NCBI RefSeq assembly: GCF_026262505.1 | Contig: NC_067206.1 | Span: 4,058,879-4,122,878, forward strand | Direction of reading: 5' to 3' | Source: Trichomonas vaginalis G3 | Lineage: Eukaryota > Parabasalia > Trichomonadida > Trichomonadidae | Length of the DNA: 64,000 nt | In this document: piece after piece, positions 52,140-61,734 of the stretch | Position numbering within the stretch: position 1 is the first letter of the stretch | How the letters are laid out: each line of letters begins with the position of its first letter | Notes under the pieces: generated by a model | Database searches by the model: none | Seen by the model: only the letters and a program-made list of their open reading frames with translations | What the model was told of the DNA's origin: nothing | Program-made: the position numbers and the translations under genes

Positions 52140-53117
52140 TCAAGCTTGACCATTTACAATTTGAACTTTGTTCGCATAGATATGAATTCTGAAAGAAGTA
52201 TGAGGGTCTTGTATGACTTTGTACTTCTCCCATAGTTCATGTCTGTCAAACTTACCTGCCATGGACTCTTTCATAAGTTCCATGAAATCGTCTTCGGACA
52301 ATCCGGGGAAAAGTATAATGTCAGTAAGTATTCTTTTAACATCCTTACTTAAACTCTTTGCTGTCTGCACACAAATGACAACTGAGATGTTAAAGTGTCT
52401 GAGCTTCTTAAGAATTCGACACATATCTTGTTCTCTATTCTTTAACAAAGGATGAGAGGCGAAATCATCTAAGATAAGAAGACACCTATGAGGGTACGTT
52501 TTCCAATCGTAAGATTGCAATTTCTTCGAAATGTATTCTATCTCTTTCTGTTTGTTTCTGAAGTGTTTCTTCTCTAATATTCTCTGCATTTCCTCATTAG
52601 GTTCTTTAAACTTAGAATTTATATACTCATTTATAGCATTATACTTCAAAACTCTTCTTTGGTACTTCTTTATCCAATCTAACAACTCAGTATCCTTTAT
52701 ACATACTAACTTAGACTTCTTTATAATATCTTTGAACGAATTGACGGTTTGGTCAAATTGACCAGAAGTCGAACAAATGACTACTAACTCATAGAATGGG
52801 TTCTTCTCATCTAGTTCTTGTTGTTGTGCAGCCATTTTAAGATAAGTGAAAGTCTTACCCGACCCAGGTGGTGCAATTAGACCTGTTATACCATTCTGAG
52901 CAAATAAGAACTTTTCATGTATAGGCTGTATCTGAGCATTTTCTAATTTCTTCTTGTTCTTCTTCAAAACATTCTCAAATTTTTTGTCAATGTCAGCAAA
53001 CTTTTTTTCTAACACATTTTTAGAAAAATTAAAATTTTTATCTTTTAGAAAATGTCTAGCGATTTCGCTATCTATATTCGAGACAAGCTTTTTGACAGCA
53101 AAACATCTGTCGACCAT
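52140..53117 (-). CDS. A32-like DNA packaging ATPase (Maverick C)
   Basis: An ATPase of the FtsK/HerA type related to poxvirus A32, expected to pump DNA into a capsid. Walker A is GLIAPPGSGKTFTYLKM near residue 80, Walker B is RCLLILDDFASH near residue 210, and the sensor-like FNISVVICVQTAKSL follows. The open frame gives 325 residues, but its first part overlaps the divergent gene at 53052, so the true start is uncertain and probably further in. It appears intact over the ATPase core. Confidence 0.85.
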   Translation of the reverse strand: MVDRCFAVKKLVSNIDSEIARHFLKDKNFNFSKNVLEKKFADIDKKFENVLKKNKKKLENAQIQPIHEKFLFAQNGITGLIAPPGSGKTFTYLKMAAQQQELDEKNPFYELVVICSTSGQFDQTVNSFKDIIKKSKLVCIKDTELLDWIKKYQRRVLKYNAINEYINSKFKEPNEEMQRILEKKHFRNKQKEIEYISKKLQSYDWKTYPHRCLLILDDFASHPLLKNREQDMCRILKKLRHFNISVVICVQTAKSLSKDVKRILTDIILFPGLSEDDFMELMKESMAGKFDRHELWEKYKVIQDPHTSFRIHIYANKVQIVNGQA

Positions 53118-53501
53118 AAAATCTTACATAGTGTAAACAAGAAAGGTGAATTTGTTCTAAAGTTCTGTTTCTGGGAATATGACAAGAACCATAAAACATT
53201 ACAAAGAGCAGTCTTAAAATTTGTCAATGACAGACTTGTTGACAGAAATGACGCCGATTGGAAAGATGAAGTCCAACAAAAGTTCTTAGAATGCAAAGAA
53301 GACACATGCGCTGTTCTTGAAGATGAAATAGAAAACAGAATAGATGAGCTATTAAAGGACAAAGAACTTTTACATAAATATGGTTCTGAGAAATTTGACA
53401 TATCTCCACCAGAGAAGAAGAAGAAAGAAAAGAAAGAGAAAAAAGTAGAAGAGAAGAAAGAACCCGAACCAGTTCCAGAGAAGGGGAGATATGACATGTA
53501 A
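53052..53501 (+). CDS. Unknown 149-residue protein with Lys/Glu tail
   Basis: Starts at ATG 53052 after a TTTTTATCTTTTAGAAA leader. The N-terminal 100 residues are mixed (YIRDKLFDSKTSVDHKI, then KFCFWEYDKN). The end is KKKKEKKEKKVEEKKEPEPV, a highly charged disordered tail. Function is not recognised. Convergent with the 139-residue gene. Confidence 0.5.
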   Translation: MSSDFAIYIRDKLFDSKTSVDHKILHSVNKKGEFVLKFCFWEYDKNHKTLQRAVLKFVNDRLVDRNDADWKDEVQQKFLECKEDTCAVLEDEIENRIDELLKDKELLHKYGSEKFDISPPEKKKKEKKEKKVEEKKEPEPVPEKGRYDM

Positions 53502-53517
53502 AAATAAAATTTTATTT

Positions 53518-53937
53518 TTAGAACATTTCTGGGTCAATGTCAATGTTCTCTTCCTCTTTAGGAGTAAACACTGGCTTAGACTCTAAAATCTTTTTACCCA
53601 ATTTACCTTGAACTTCTACAACTTTAGACTCATAATATTCATAGTCGTCTGTCTTCTTTGGTTCATAAGGTATAACAAGTTTGTATGCTTTGCCTTCTTT
53701 AAGTTTTGAGAACCTTCTGTCAAAAATTTCTTTGACTGTTAACAAACCTTCTATATCTAAGTCTTCAAATTTCGCACCATTTTTAGTCACAATAGCAAAC
53801 TTAACTGGTTCGATGTTCCAAACTTTGCTGAATGAAGACTTTTCAAAATGGTAGAAGTAAACATTCAAATATGTGAATGGGTCTAGTTCTTCTTTAAGTC
53901 CTGACATGTACTTGTTTACTGAGATGAATTTCGTCAT
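53518..53937 (-). CDS. Unknown 139-residue Maverick protein
   Basis: It starts MTKFISVNKYMSGLKEELDP, with a beta-rich centre (EPVKFAIVTKNGAKFEDLDI, then AYKLVIPYEPKK) and an acidic end (PKEEENIDIDPEMF). Not recognised. Its start resembles that of 20793-21140 in the other element lineage. It lies directly upstream of the helicase with a CTATCGGATAAAAAAA leader at its start. Confidence 0.5.
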   Translation of the reverse strand: MTKFISVNKYMSGLKEELDPFTYLNVYFYHFEKSSFSKVWNIEPVKFAIVTKNGAKFEDLDIEGLLTVKEIFDRRFSKLKEGKAYKLVIPYEPKKTDDYEYYESKVVEVQGKLGKKILESKPVFTPKEEENIDIDPEMF

Positions 53938-53973
53938 CTTTTCTATCGGATAAAAAAATATTTTTTTTAAAAT

Positions 53974-55209
53974 TTACTCAGAAAAAATTTTCTTTGTATA
54001 TACACCATTCTGAACATCTAAAAGACTTTTGACATTTGCCAAGAATGTACGTTTAGAAGCTGCCATATAACCATACTCTTGACAATATTGTTTATACGAA
54101 TCGTACAATGACCTTTCATCTAAACACTCAAAGTCGCTTTCTTCTATGAACAGTTCATATACACTCTTGTTTGCTTCTAACAATGTTTGTCTCTCTTCGG
54201 TATGTGGAATTTGTCTTGGATTGAACTTAGAAATATCTAATGTCATGAAATATGAGAACAAGTGGTTGTAAAAGTCAGATGTCAAAGTTTCTGCTAAGTC
54301 GTCAAAATATTCTGTATCTTGCATATGAGAATCTGACGTTCTGACAACTACATATCTTCTGTCAGAACTTTCTAACTTCATCGGAACAGCATTGTTTGAA
54401 ACCATAATGAAGTTTGCAACATTTTCACAAACTCTTTGGTCTTTATACTTTCTTTCAACAACTCCAACTTTATCTGTTATTAGACTCTTCAAAGCATCTG
54501 AGTTCAAAACTTTTGTTGTATCTATACTTTGAAGTTCATTGCAAACTATAAGTTTCATATTCTCAATTGAAGAGTTAAATTTACCGCAGATGTTTTCTAA
54601 GTTTGTCATATTAGGGTTCGAATAACCTTCTAACAGTTTGCATAAGATATCTGTAAAGAATGTGTTCTTACCTGTTCCTTGTTTTCCAATTATAATGAGA
54701 GCAGTTTCATTTTTAGCACTTGGATGTTGTAAGATGTTTGCAAACCAACATAAGATATACTCATAGACTCTTTCGTTTCCATTGCATATAATTTCTTTGA
54801 CATGGTCTAACCAAGCTTCTATAATATTTTCTTTCCATTCTACTTGTTCGTATTTATATCCAGTGAAGATAGAATAGAAGTTTGGAGAAGGTGTATAGAA
54901 CTTTATACCACGAACTGAAAAATCTTCAAGTTTTGACAATAAGATATCCCAAGCATCTAACATCTTCATGCCAACTTGTACGACTTTTATTTTCTTAAGT
55001 TTCTGTCTACATTCTTGTTCAGACACTATTGTTGCTCTTGGTTTGTTAAAGACAACATCCCATTCTTTCATGACATAACATTCTGGGGCAGAGTCAACAT
55101 AAATGACTAAACGTTTCAAATTCTCGACTGCTTTGTTATAGTCTCTAAATGGACACATATTTCTGAATGCTTGGAAGTCATAAAAATCTGAAACATCTAT
55201 TCTGTACAT
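53974..55209 (-). CDS. Superfamily 3 replicative helicase (Maverick C)
   Basis: This 411-residue helicase is of the type found in D5/parvovirus-like replication proteins. Near residue 175 is Walker A IIIGKQGTGKNTFF, then the B motif MKLIVCNELQS, motif C ANFIMVSNNAVP and the RRYVVVR region after it. It would unwind the element during PolB replication. The N-terminal part lacks a clear primase motif. It ends with a winged-helix-like SLYDSYKQYCQEYGYMAASK. It appears intact. A fragment of the other copy is at 1-128. Confidence 0.85.
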   Translation of the reverse strand: MYRIDVSDFYDFQAFRNMCPFRDYNKAVENLKRLVIYVDSAPECYVMKEWDVVFNKPRATIVSEQECRQKLKKIKVVQVGMKMLDAWDILLSKLEDFSVRGIKFYTPSPNFYSIFTGYKYEQVEWKENIIEAWLDHVKEIICNGNERVYEYILCWFANILQHPSAKNETALIIIGKQGTGKNTFFTDILCKLLEGYSNPNMTNLENICGKFNSSIENMKLIVCNELQSIDTTKVLNSDALKSLITDKVGVVERKYKDQRVCENVANFIMVSNNAVPMKLESSDRRYVVVRTSDSHMQDTEYFDDLAETLTSDFYNHLFSYFMTLDISKFNPRQIPHTEERQTLLEANKSVYELFIEESDFECLDERSLYDSYKQYCQEYGYMAASKRTFLANVKSLLDVQNGVYTKKIFSE

Positions 55210-55237
55210 TTTTATAAAAATAAAAAAATAATATTTT

Positions 55238-56035
55238 TTATTCTTGACTTTGTTGTTCCATTTGTTGCATTTGTTGTTCTTGAGCTATTTGTTGTTGAAG
55301 TTGTTCTTGTAATACAATACTTTCACCAGTTGCATCTTCCAATTCGAAACTTTCTGCCGTCATTGACAAATACATAGGACATAAAAGTTTTACAGGAACA
55401 AAGTTTGCGTCAACTAATGTCAACGTTATACTTGCCAAAGTGTTTGAGTTCACTAAGGTTGAAAATTCTGCATTCGAATGAACAATAGGCAAACCAGCAG
55501 AGAAAGTATTGTTTATACGCATAAGTATCTTTTGGTCATAATAGTTTCTGTCGACATTCGAATAACACTTTGAACCTAAGTTTGAAACAATATATAAGAT
55601 TGGTGTGCTTAATGTCAATGGAATAGACATTCCTTGTATGACACCTTTTCCTGTTATAGGAAACTGTTGGTAGTAAAAACCAGAAATAAGTTTTGTATTA
55701 TAGCTCATATCGTTTATAGTAAACTCAGTCGGACATCCAAACATAATGAAACCTGCTCTAGTTGCAGCACATGTTACACCCGTACTTAAAGTATTAAATA
55801 AGTCAACAAAACCCGTTGGTGGTATATCTGAGTAAGTATCTTCAAAGGAGTATTTTTTACCATTCACAACAATAAAGTCTTCTGGTGTCAAAAGCGCAAA
55901 ACAGGCTTTAGTCGTCATTGTGTTTAAGGTTAGTTTACAATATCGTCCTTGAGGACTTTGTAAGTTTGTTGTTATAGAATTATATGACTCAGGGTTTTTA
56001 GTCGTAATAGTATAAACCATTATGTCTTCTGCCAT
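55238..56035 (-). CDS. Capsid-like protein, penton-type candidate
   Basis: A 265-residue beta-rich protein: MVYTITTKNPESYNSITTNL, then RYCKLTLNTMTTKACFALLT, and SMPLTLSTPILYIVSNLG-type strands; the tail is QEQLQQQIAQEQQMQQMEQQ (Gln-rich). Size and strand pattern would fit a single jelly-roll minor capsid (penton) protein. That is inference; no structure search was possible. It lies between the helicase and the 192-residue gene, all on the minus strand. Confidence 0.5.
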   Translation of the reverse strand: MAEDIMVYTITTKNPESYNSITTNLQSPQGRYCKLTLNTMTTKACFALLTPEDFIVVNGKKYSFEDTYSDIPPTGFVDLFNTLSTGVTCAATRAGFIMFGCPTEFTINDMSYNTKLISGFYYQQFPITGKGVIQGMSIPLTLSTPILYIVSNLGSKCYSNVDRNYYDQKILMRINNTFSAGLPIVHSNAEFSTLVNSNTLASITLTLVDANFVPVKLLCPMYLSMTAESFELEDATGESIVLQEQLQQQIAQEQQMQQMEQQSQE

Positions 56036-56039
56036 TTAC

Positions 56040-56618
56040 TTAGCAAATAAATTTTAATGAAATGTTGTGGTCGTCAAATATTTTTATAACGTCTGGGAAA
56101 CTATATTTTAAGTTCAACGTTTCACCTCCTTTCATAACGTATATCTTGTCAATGACATTATATGAAACACCACAGCAACCAATGTCGGGTTCTATTTCTT
56201 TGATGTTTATATCGTCTGCCTCTGTCAAAAGTTTCAATAGTTCTTTCAAAACTTCATGAGGTGCAATGACATATGAGTTCACTTTTACAGGGTTGTGTTC
56301 GACCAAGTTTAACATTATACTTAAAGCTTGACAAATCTTCTCCTGAGTTTGAAGTTTGTCTTTCAGTTGTTGGTAGTCGTTTCGAATATCTGCAACAGAA
56401 CTTAAGTCTCTGTTAACTTCAGGATATGTTGGTTCTTTTACAGGAACAATTGTTATACCATCTTCGTCTTCGTATGGTTTCTCCACTTCAACATCTCTGT
56501 CTTTGACATTGACAACAACACTTTGACTGTTTGTTTGAGTTGGTGAATTTAACTTCACATCTGCCACCGCCATTAAACCTTTTGAAACACTTACGCTTCT
56601 ATTTTTCGGAAATGACAT
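56040..56618 (-). CDS. Unknown 192-residue Maverick protein
   Basis: Start taken at ATG 56618 (MSFPKNRSVSVSKGLMAVAD), since the longer frame would cross the divergent gene. The N-terminal third is disordered and acidic. The middle is a coiled coil (VADIRNDYQQLKDKLQTQEK), and the end contains KEIEPDIGCCGVSYNVIDKI. A scaffold-like or DNA-associated role is possible. Four bases separate it from the capsid-like gene. Confidence 0.5.
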   Translation of the reverse strand: MSFPKNRSVSVSKGLMAVADVKLNSPTQTNSQSVVVNVKDRDVEVEKPYEDEDGITIVPVKEPTYPEVNRDLSSVADIRNDYQQLKDKLQTQEKICQALSIMLNLVEHNPVKVNSYVIAPHEVLKELLKLLTEADDINIKEIEPDIGCCGVSYNVIDKIYVMKGGETLNLKYSFPDVIKIFDDHNISLKFIC

Positions 56619-56636
56619 TTTACTTAGAATAAAAAG
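56619..56636. promoter_or_regulatory. 18-bp spacer, putative bidirectional promoter
   Basis: TTTACTTAGAATAAAAAG between two divergent starts. It has the same layout and length as 5537-5554 and 33660-33677, though the flanking genes differ, so the spacing is a general property of the element. Confidence 0.5.
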
Positions 56637-57056
56637 ATGGACGTATTCGGATATCTTATTGAATTGAAGCAGAACAAAGTTTATACTCACAAACAATACA
56701 AATACATTGACAGAATAGTTCTTTACACAAACAATGGAAAATGTTATAGAATAGCAGTCTTTGCTGAACCAAAATATTTTCATAAAGCAAAGAAAGTTGG
56801 TATAACTGAAATGGTGAAAGTTCTTGAAGCAGACAAAAATATAACTTCAAAACTTACAGATATTTCTAAAGGTAAGTTTATAATACAATATTATGTCAAA
56901 ACTGGCGTACTGTCAATATTTGACGGAGAGAAGTCAGTTCAAGAACAACTTACTGACCTGCTGCCAAAATCTGCTCGATGGAAGCTGTCGTTATGCCAAT
57001 CTGAGGAGCCCCAGCAGGTTTCATCGAACGAATCTTCAAAAGAGCATCTTCCGTGA
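56637..57056 (+). pseudogene. Unknown gene at the right edge of Maverick C
   Basis: Begins MDVFGYLIELKQNKVYTHKQ and is coding-like for about 110 residues (KFIIQYYVKTGVLSIFDGEK). The last 30 residues have odd composition, and the minus strand from about 57125 back to 56965 has a better protein-like frame. The gene is therefore probably cut by a junction near 56.96 kb. Function is unknown. Confidence 0.4.
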
Positions 57057-57132
57057 AAAGTGCTATTGGTTTTGTAAACTTCTTTGCTCTCAATTCATCT
57101 GGACCGTCTCTGTCACCAGTATATTGTATTTG

Positions 57133-59294
57133 TGTTGCATGCTAAGTTCGGTCAAAATGTAAACCTCTCAATTTTATCGTCGGGGGAAGTAACTCAATTC
57201 CTTCAAAATTATTCTTTAAATATTGAATTTAAAGTTATTTAATTTGGATTATAAATAAATAGGCTAATACAATATTTAAAAATGAGAAAAAATAACTTTT
57301 CAAAGAACTTTTCATAATCTCAAAGAAAATTTTTTATTCAATAATTATATAAATTAATTAACATTCATAATGAAATTGGATTTTTTTATAAAAAATTGGT
57401 CCTACTTAAGGGTGCCCTATAGACGATAAACCACCCTCAGAAAAGCACTTTTAAGGCTATTATATTGAGAACTAGAATCTGGATAATCCATTCATTCGAG
57501 TTCTAATAAGGTTAATTTTGTGATGTTTACATTATCGTTATAGGGCACCCTTAACTTTTTGAGAGAATTTGGCTTTCTCGTAAACGAAAAAGGGGATTTG
57601 ACTCCGTCAAATCCCCGCTCACAAAAAGTGGACTTTACATGTCAAATTTTATATGCATGTAATGTCCACTTTTATGAGTTTTAGGAAGGAATTGGAAGCC
57701 ATGAGTTACTGACATTGCATCAGTATCTCATAGCCTCCAATTCCTTCAAAAAATGGGAGAAACTTTGTCCGAATAGTTTAACATTCGGACAAAGTTTCTC
57801 CCATTTTAAGAAGGAATTGGAGGGTAAGAGATATACCATATGAATGTATATCTCTTACCCTCCAATTCCTTCTAGAAAGTGTCCAAACTTTGGGTTAATT
57901 GCAAAGTATTAACCCAAAGTTTGGACACTTTCAAGTGGAGATGGAAGGCTTTGGGGTATATATTAATACAATATACCTCAAAGCCTTCCATCTCCACTAC
58001 AAATGGGAGAAACTTTGTCCGAATAGTTTAACATTCGGACAAAGTTTCTCCCATCTTTCAATGTAATTGCTACCTGTGAGGTACTGACTTGAAGTCAGTG
58101 CTTCACAGGTAGCAATATCCAAAAATTTAAAAACATTTTATCAGTTCGTTAGAGAACTAGAGCCTCCTAGGTACTGAACCAGAATCAGTGCCTAGGGGAC
58201 TCTAGTGATCTATATAAATCTGAGAAACTTTGAGGAAATTGTTCGACATTTCCTCAAAGTTTCTCAGCAATTTAGCGAGGAATGTTCGTTATCGTGTAGA
58301 TATTTATAATATATACATGATAACAAACATTCCCCGCTAAAAGATGTAAAATCTTATAAGAAATAATTGCAAAAGAATAACAAATTGCAACAAATTTTAT
58401 ATGAAACTGAACCTTATGAGGTAGTGATTCAAGATCACCGCCTCATAAGATTCAGTTTCAATCTCAAGTATCTCAAAAGTAAGGCTCTATTTTTTGCCAT
58501 GTAAAGTGTCACTTTTTCTGTCCAAATGATAAGTTATTCAGAGAAAGTTTCCCAGCTATCAAGAGGGAATTGTTCCTTATGAGGTATATATTCATACTGT
58601 ATACCTCATAAGGAACAATTCCCTCCTTAAAACGAGAAAACTTGTTCGAAATTGTTTATCATTTCGAACAAGTTTTCTCGTTTTTAATAAGAAACTAAAG
58701 GCTATGAGGCACTGATTATATATTAGTGCCTCACAGCCTTTAGTTTCTAATAGATAGCTGGGAAACTTTCTCCAAATGATAAGTTATTCAGAGAAAGTTT
58801 CCCAGCTATCAAGAGGGAATTGTTCCTTATGAGGTATATAGTTATAATGTATACCTCATAAGGAACAATTCCCTCATTAAAATCGTAGATATTTTTTACT
58901 TATTACTCATGCTTTCAAAATCACAATCCTCTGAAAAGTTATTTTTTATTAAGAATTTAGAATTTTGATAAATACCTTTTTTCAATTTGATATAATACTT
59001 ATATATTTTCAAAAAGACATTTTGAAAAGATATCTCAAAAGTTCTCTGAAAACCTATTTTTGATTAATTTTGAGAAATATCCGTATTAAATTAATCACTA
59101 AATTCATTCAACACTACTTTAATTTTTAAATTCAAAAAATTATATGTGCTTCTTAAAATGTCTCACAAAAATTTTATTATAAAATTATATACAATATTAA
59201 AAATCCCACAACATTTTTTACTTTACATAATCGTACTTCCTCGACGATTAATTTCCCCTCAATTCCTATCGTTGACCGAACTTAGCATGCAACA
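57133..59294. mobile_element. Hairpin-array element with 23-bp TIRs
   Basis: Perfect 23-bp inverted ends: 57133-57155 (TGTTGCATGCTAAGTTCGGT plus CAA) and 59272-59294. The similarity continues inward more weakly for about 35 bp (ATCGTCGRGGGAA). TTTG lies directly outside both ends, a possible 4-bp target duplication. There is no coding frame. Most of the inside is the hairpin array (57590-58880), flanked by plain AT-rich DNA. It differs in its ends from the elements at 28.9 and 59.3 kb but shares their hairpin families. Confidence 0.65.
57590..58880. repeat. Array of about 17 back-to-back hairpins
   Basis: Seventeen or so palindromes, mostly directly adjacent, each 45-75 bp with arms of 15-28 bp. 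One type holds AAACTTTG (57749-57807, 57.99-58.06, 58.22-58.27 kb). The other holds TATGAGGTATA or relatives (57.81-57.88, 58.39-58.46, 58.57-58.63, 58.69-58.75, 58.81-58.88 kb). Pairs such as GTCCGAAT...ATTCGGAC here and GTCTGAAT...ATTCAGAC at 29731-29789 differ by matching changes on both arms. A further stem at 57415-57555 (AAGGGTGCCCTATA) precedes it. Confidence 0.85.
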
Positions 59295-59336
59295 TTTGAA
59301 CTGTACCAACAGTTGAAATACCACCCATAAAGTGAA

Positions 59337-60894
59337 ACAATAAGAATTACCGAAAAAGTGACAAAACATCAAAAACAGGGAGGGGTCTCAATTTTTATTA
59401 CTTATATTATTTTACAATATTTATATAAATACTCTTTATAATATATTTTACTATAAAATTATACCTCAAATTCAAATATTTAAATATTATTTACATAATT
59501 ATCTCAAAATTATATTTTTATATATTATTTTTCATATGTATAAATCATATAATCTATATCTATGCAAATCTCATCTAAATTTTTTTGAAACAAACCGCTA
59601 CCATTTTATAATGGTCCATCTTAAATTCATCATAAATTCTGGTACATGTTAGTACCAGAGTCTTCAAATCTCAAACACTCTGGTACCAACATGTACCAGA
59701 CGCGAGTTTCCAATGCCCTCGTACGATTTTCTATTAAGATCTTCTTGAATGAGAAGGTCTTCATAGAAACTCGTACGAGGGCTTCTCTTTTAAATACTCT
59801 GGTACCTGCTGGTATCGGAGTCGACTTTACAGCCCTTTCCCCAATTTTGAAGCTGGGGAAAGTTTTCAAGCAATGAAAGGGAAGCTCTCGCTATGAGGTG
59901 AAAATCTAGAATTTTTACCTCATAGCGAGTAATCCTTTGTTAATTGCTTGAAAACTTTCTTCAAATTATCAAAATTTCGAGGAAAGTTTCCTTGCTTCAA
60001 AGTAGAGATGGAGCCCTTTGAGCCACTGCATATAGGTCAGTGACTCAAAATACTCCATCTCTACTAGAAATCGCCAAAATTTGGGTCGCAATCTTTGAAA
60101 TGCGACGCAAGTTTTGGCAATTTCGCGAGGGACTTGCTCCATTTGGTGCATATATTCACACTCTATGCACCAGATGGAACAATTCTTTCGCTGACAGCGG
60201 GAAACTTTGTCTGAATAGTTTAACATTCAGACAAAGTTTCCCGCTGTCAGAGAGGGAATGGAAGGGTAAGAGGTATATATTCATAATGTATACCTCTTAC
60301 CCTTTCATTCCCTCGAGAAAGTTCAAAAACTTGGGTGCAATCAGTTCTGATTGCACCCAAGTTTTTGAACTTTATATAAGGAATTGTTGGCTATGATGTA
60401 CTGATCATGAATCAGTACATCATAGCCAACAATTCCTTCGCAAACAGTGGGAAACTTTGTCTGAATAGTTTAACATTCAGACAAAATTTCCCGCTGTCAG
60501 GGAGGGAATTAGAGGGTGGGAGATATATAGATAGACTATAAATCTCTCACCCTTTAATTCCCTCAAGAAAGTTCAAAAACTTGGGTGCAATCAGAACTGA
60601 TTGCACCCAAGTTTTTGAATTTTGTATAAGGAATTGTTGGCTATGATGTGGATAGCCGCTGCCAGACCAAATGAATTAACCGTTGTGAATAACGTTTCTG
60701 AATCTTTATTTAAAAAGATAAAATATCACGATTTTGGCTGCGTTAAAAATCAAAGAATTGATGTTTTTGTCAAAAATCTTTTAGAAGAAGTTGCACCCAA
60801 TTACTTTTATCGTATTAAAAACGATTTACTTCAAACAGGTTTTATTCCTTCAATTAGAATTCGCGAGCCTCGATTGACAGATTATAAAACAAAA
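59337..60894. mobile_element. Hairpin-array element, copy 2, cut by Maverick D
   Basis: About 1.56 kb nearly identical to 28868-30438: left end AAGAATTACCGAAAAAGTGA, hairpin array at about 59635-60655, and the first part of the ORF (ATG at 60643). After TTATAAAACAAAA (about 60893) it changes abruptly into Maverick D. In one hairpin the loop is reversed relative to copy 1 (60342-60349 against 29881-29888). Confidence 0.85.
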
Positions 60895-61149
60895 GTTAGT
60901 ATCCCTAAGTCGTGTACAGCGGCACTGCGCGCCTCCGTACACCACTTAACGGTTTGACACTTTACGAAACCAGTAACGTATATTTTACAACACAAACACA
61001 AACACCAACTTAACCTTAAATATTTACAAAACCATCTGATACATAAACGACTTCACTAACGACTTCACTAACGAATTCACTACCGTCCTCACTAAATAAA
61101 AAATAACCTTATTTTTATTTTTTTAAATTTTTTATTTCATTACAAAGAC

Positions 61150-61583
61150 ATGTCCGACTACATTTACTATGACTCTTTCCCAGAACGTTTCCGTGAACTA
61201 TTCAAAACTCAAGTAAAACTGAGAAACATGCATTTTAACAAAGACAGACCATTGACGATGAAAGAAACCCTGAATATATTACAATCCCATATGACGCAAA
61301 GTTCATTGCATACATTCCTTATGGTCGCAGAGGAACGAAAACTATTTCAACAATGACGAAAAATTATTTCTGGAGCGATGAAGAAAATTGCCTTATCTAC
61401 ATAAATGCATACTTAAATAAAGCTACATATTGTACAAAAGAAGGTTGGACTGGATTTGAGCTCTACATATACGACGACGATGGAAACAGACGTTGTGTAT
61501 ACCCATACGATAATATGTACCATTGTTTTCATCAAGCATTAAACGAATACATAGTCAGTAAGGGTCTCATTCCTGCTGAGTAG
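61150..61583 (+). pseudogene. Unknown Maverick D gene
   Basis: Open in about two pieces. Acidic/aromatic sequence: MSDYIYYDSFPERFRELFKT in the first, FWSDEENCLIYINAYLNKAT and FELYIYDDDGNRRCVYPYDN in the second. The YDDDGN stretch suits a metal-binding turn, but no family is recognised. The leader TTTATTTCATTACAAAGAC precedes the start. Followed by the AGGTGAAATCTCACCT dyad. Confidence 0.4.
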
Positions 61584-61664
61584 ATATGCTTTATTTTTGT
61601 TCTGTCATTTATATAAAAATAAACGTTCTCGCTAAATAATAAAATAAACTTAAAAATAAACGTT

Positions 61665-61728
61665 GTCAGAGGTGAAAAAATAAATTTAGGTGAAGTGGTG
61701 AAATCTCACCTCTTTTTTCACCCACTTG
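61665..61728. terminator. Palindrome shared with Maverick C
   Basis: AGGTGAAAAAATAAATTTAG then AGGTGAAGTGGTGAAATCTC and ACCTCTTTTTTCACCC form the same dyad as at 50.07 and 51.18 kb. It lies between the unknown gene and the convergent amphipathic protein gene, and may end both transcripts. Confidence 0.45.
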
Positions 61729-61734
61729 AATTCA

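Larger units (their letters stand above)
31021..57132. mobile_element. Maverick/Polinton copy C, near full length, broken
   Basis: This fossil element has about 19 kb of its own sequence once the 6.9-kb nested insertion is set aside, a normal Maverick size. Parts, left to right: D12 methylase, small membrane protein, 120-residue protein, amphipathic peptide, capsid-like gene, fibre gene, integrase, second amphipathic protein (split by the insertion), PolB, HNH nuclease, second capsid-like gene, two KilA-N genes, A32-like ATPase, SF3 helicase, third capsid-like gene and small unknown genes. It is broken: one large insertion and roughly half a dozen or more small breaks. Many genes look intact, so it is probably young. 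Terminal inverted repeats were not confirmed. Confidence 0.85.

Noticed and set aside
57590-60655. CRISPR-like array
   Set aside because: Units are palindromes of varied sequence with no fixed repeat and no unique spacers, in eukaryotic DNA.
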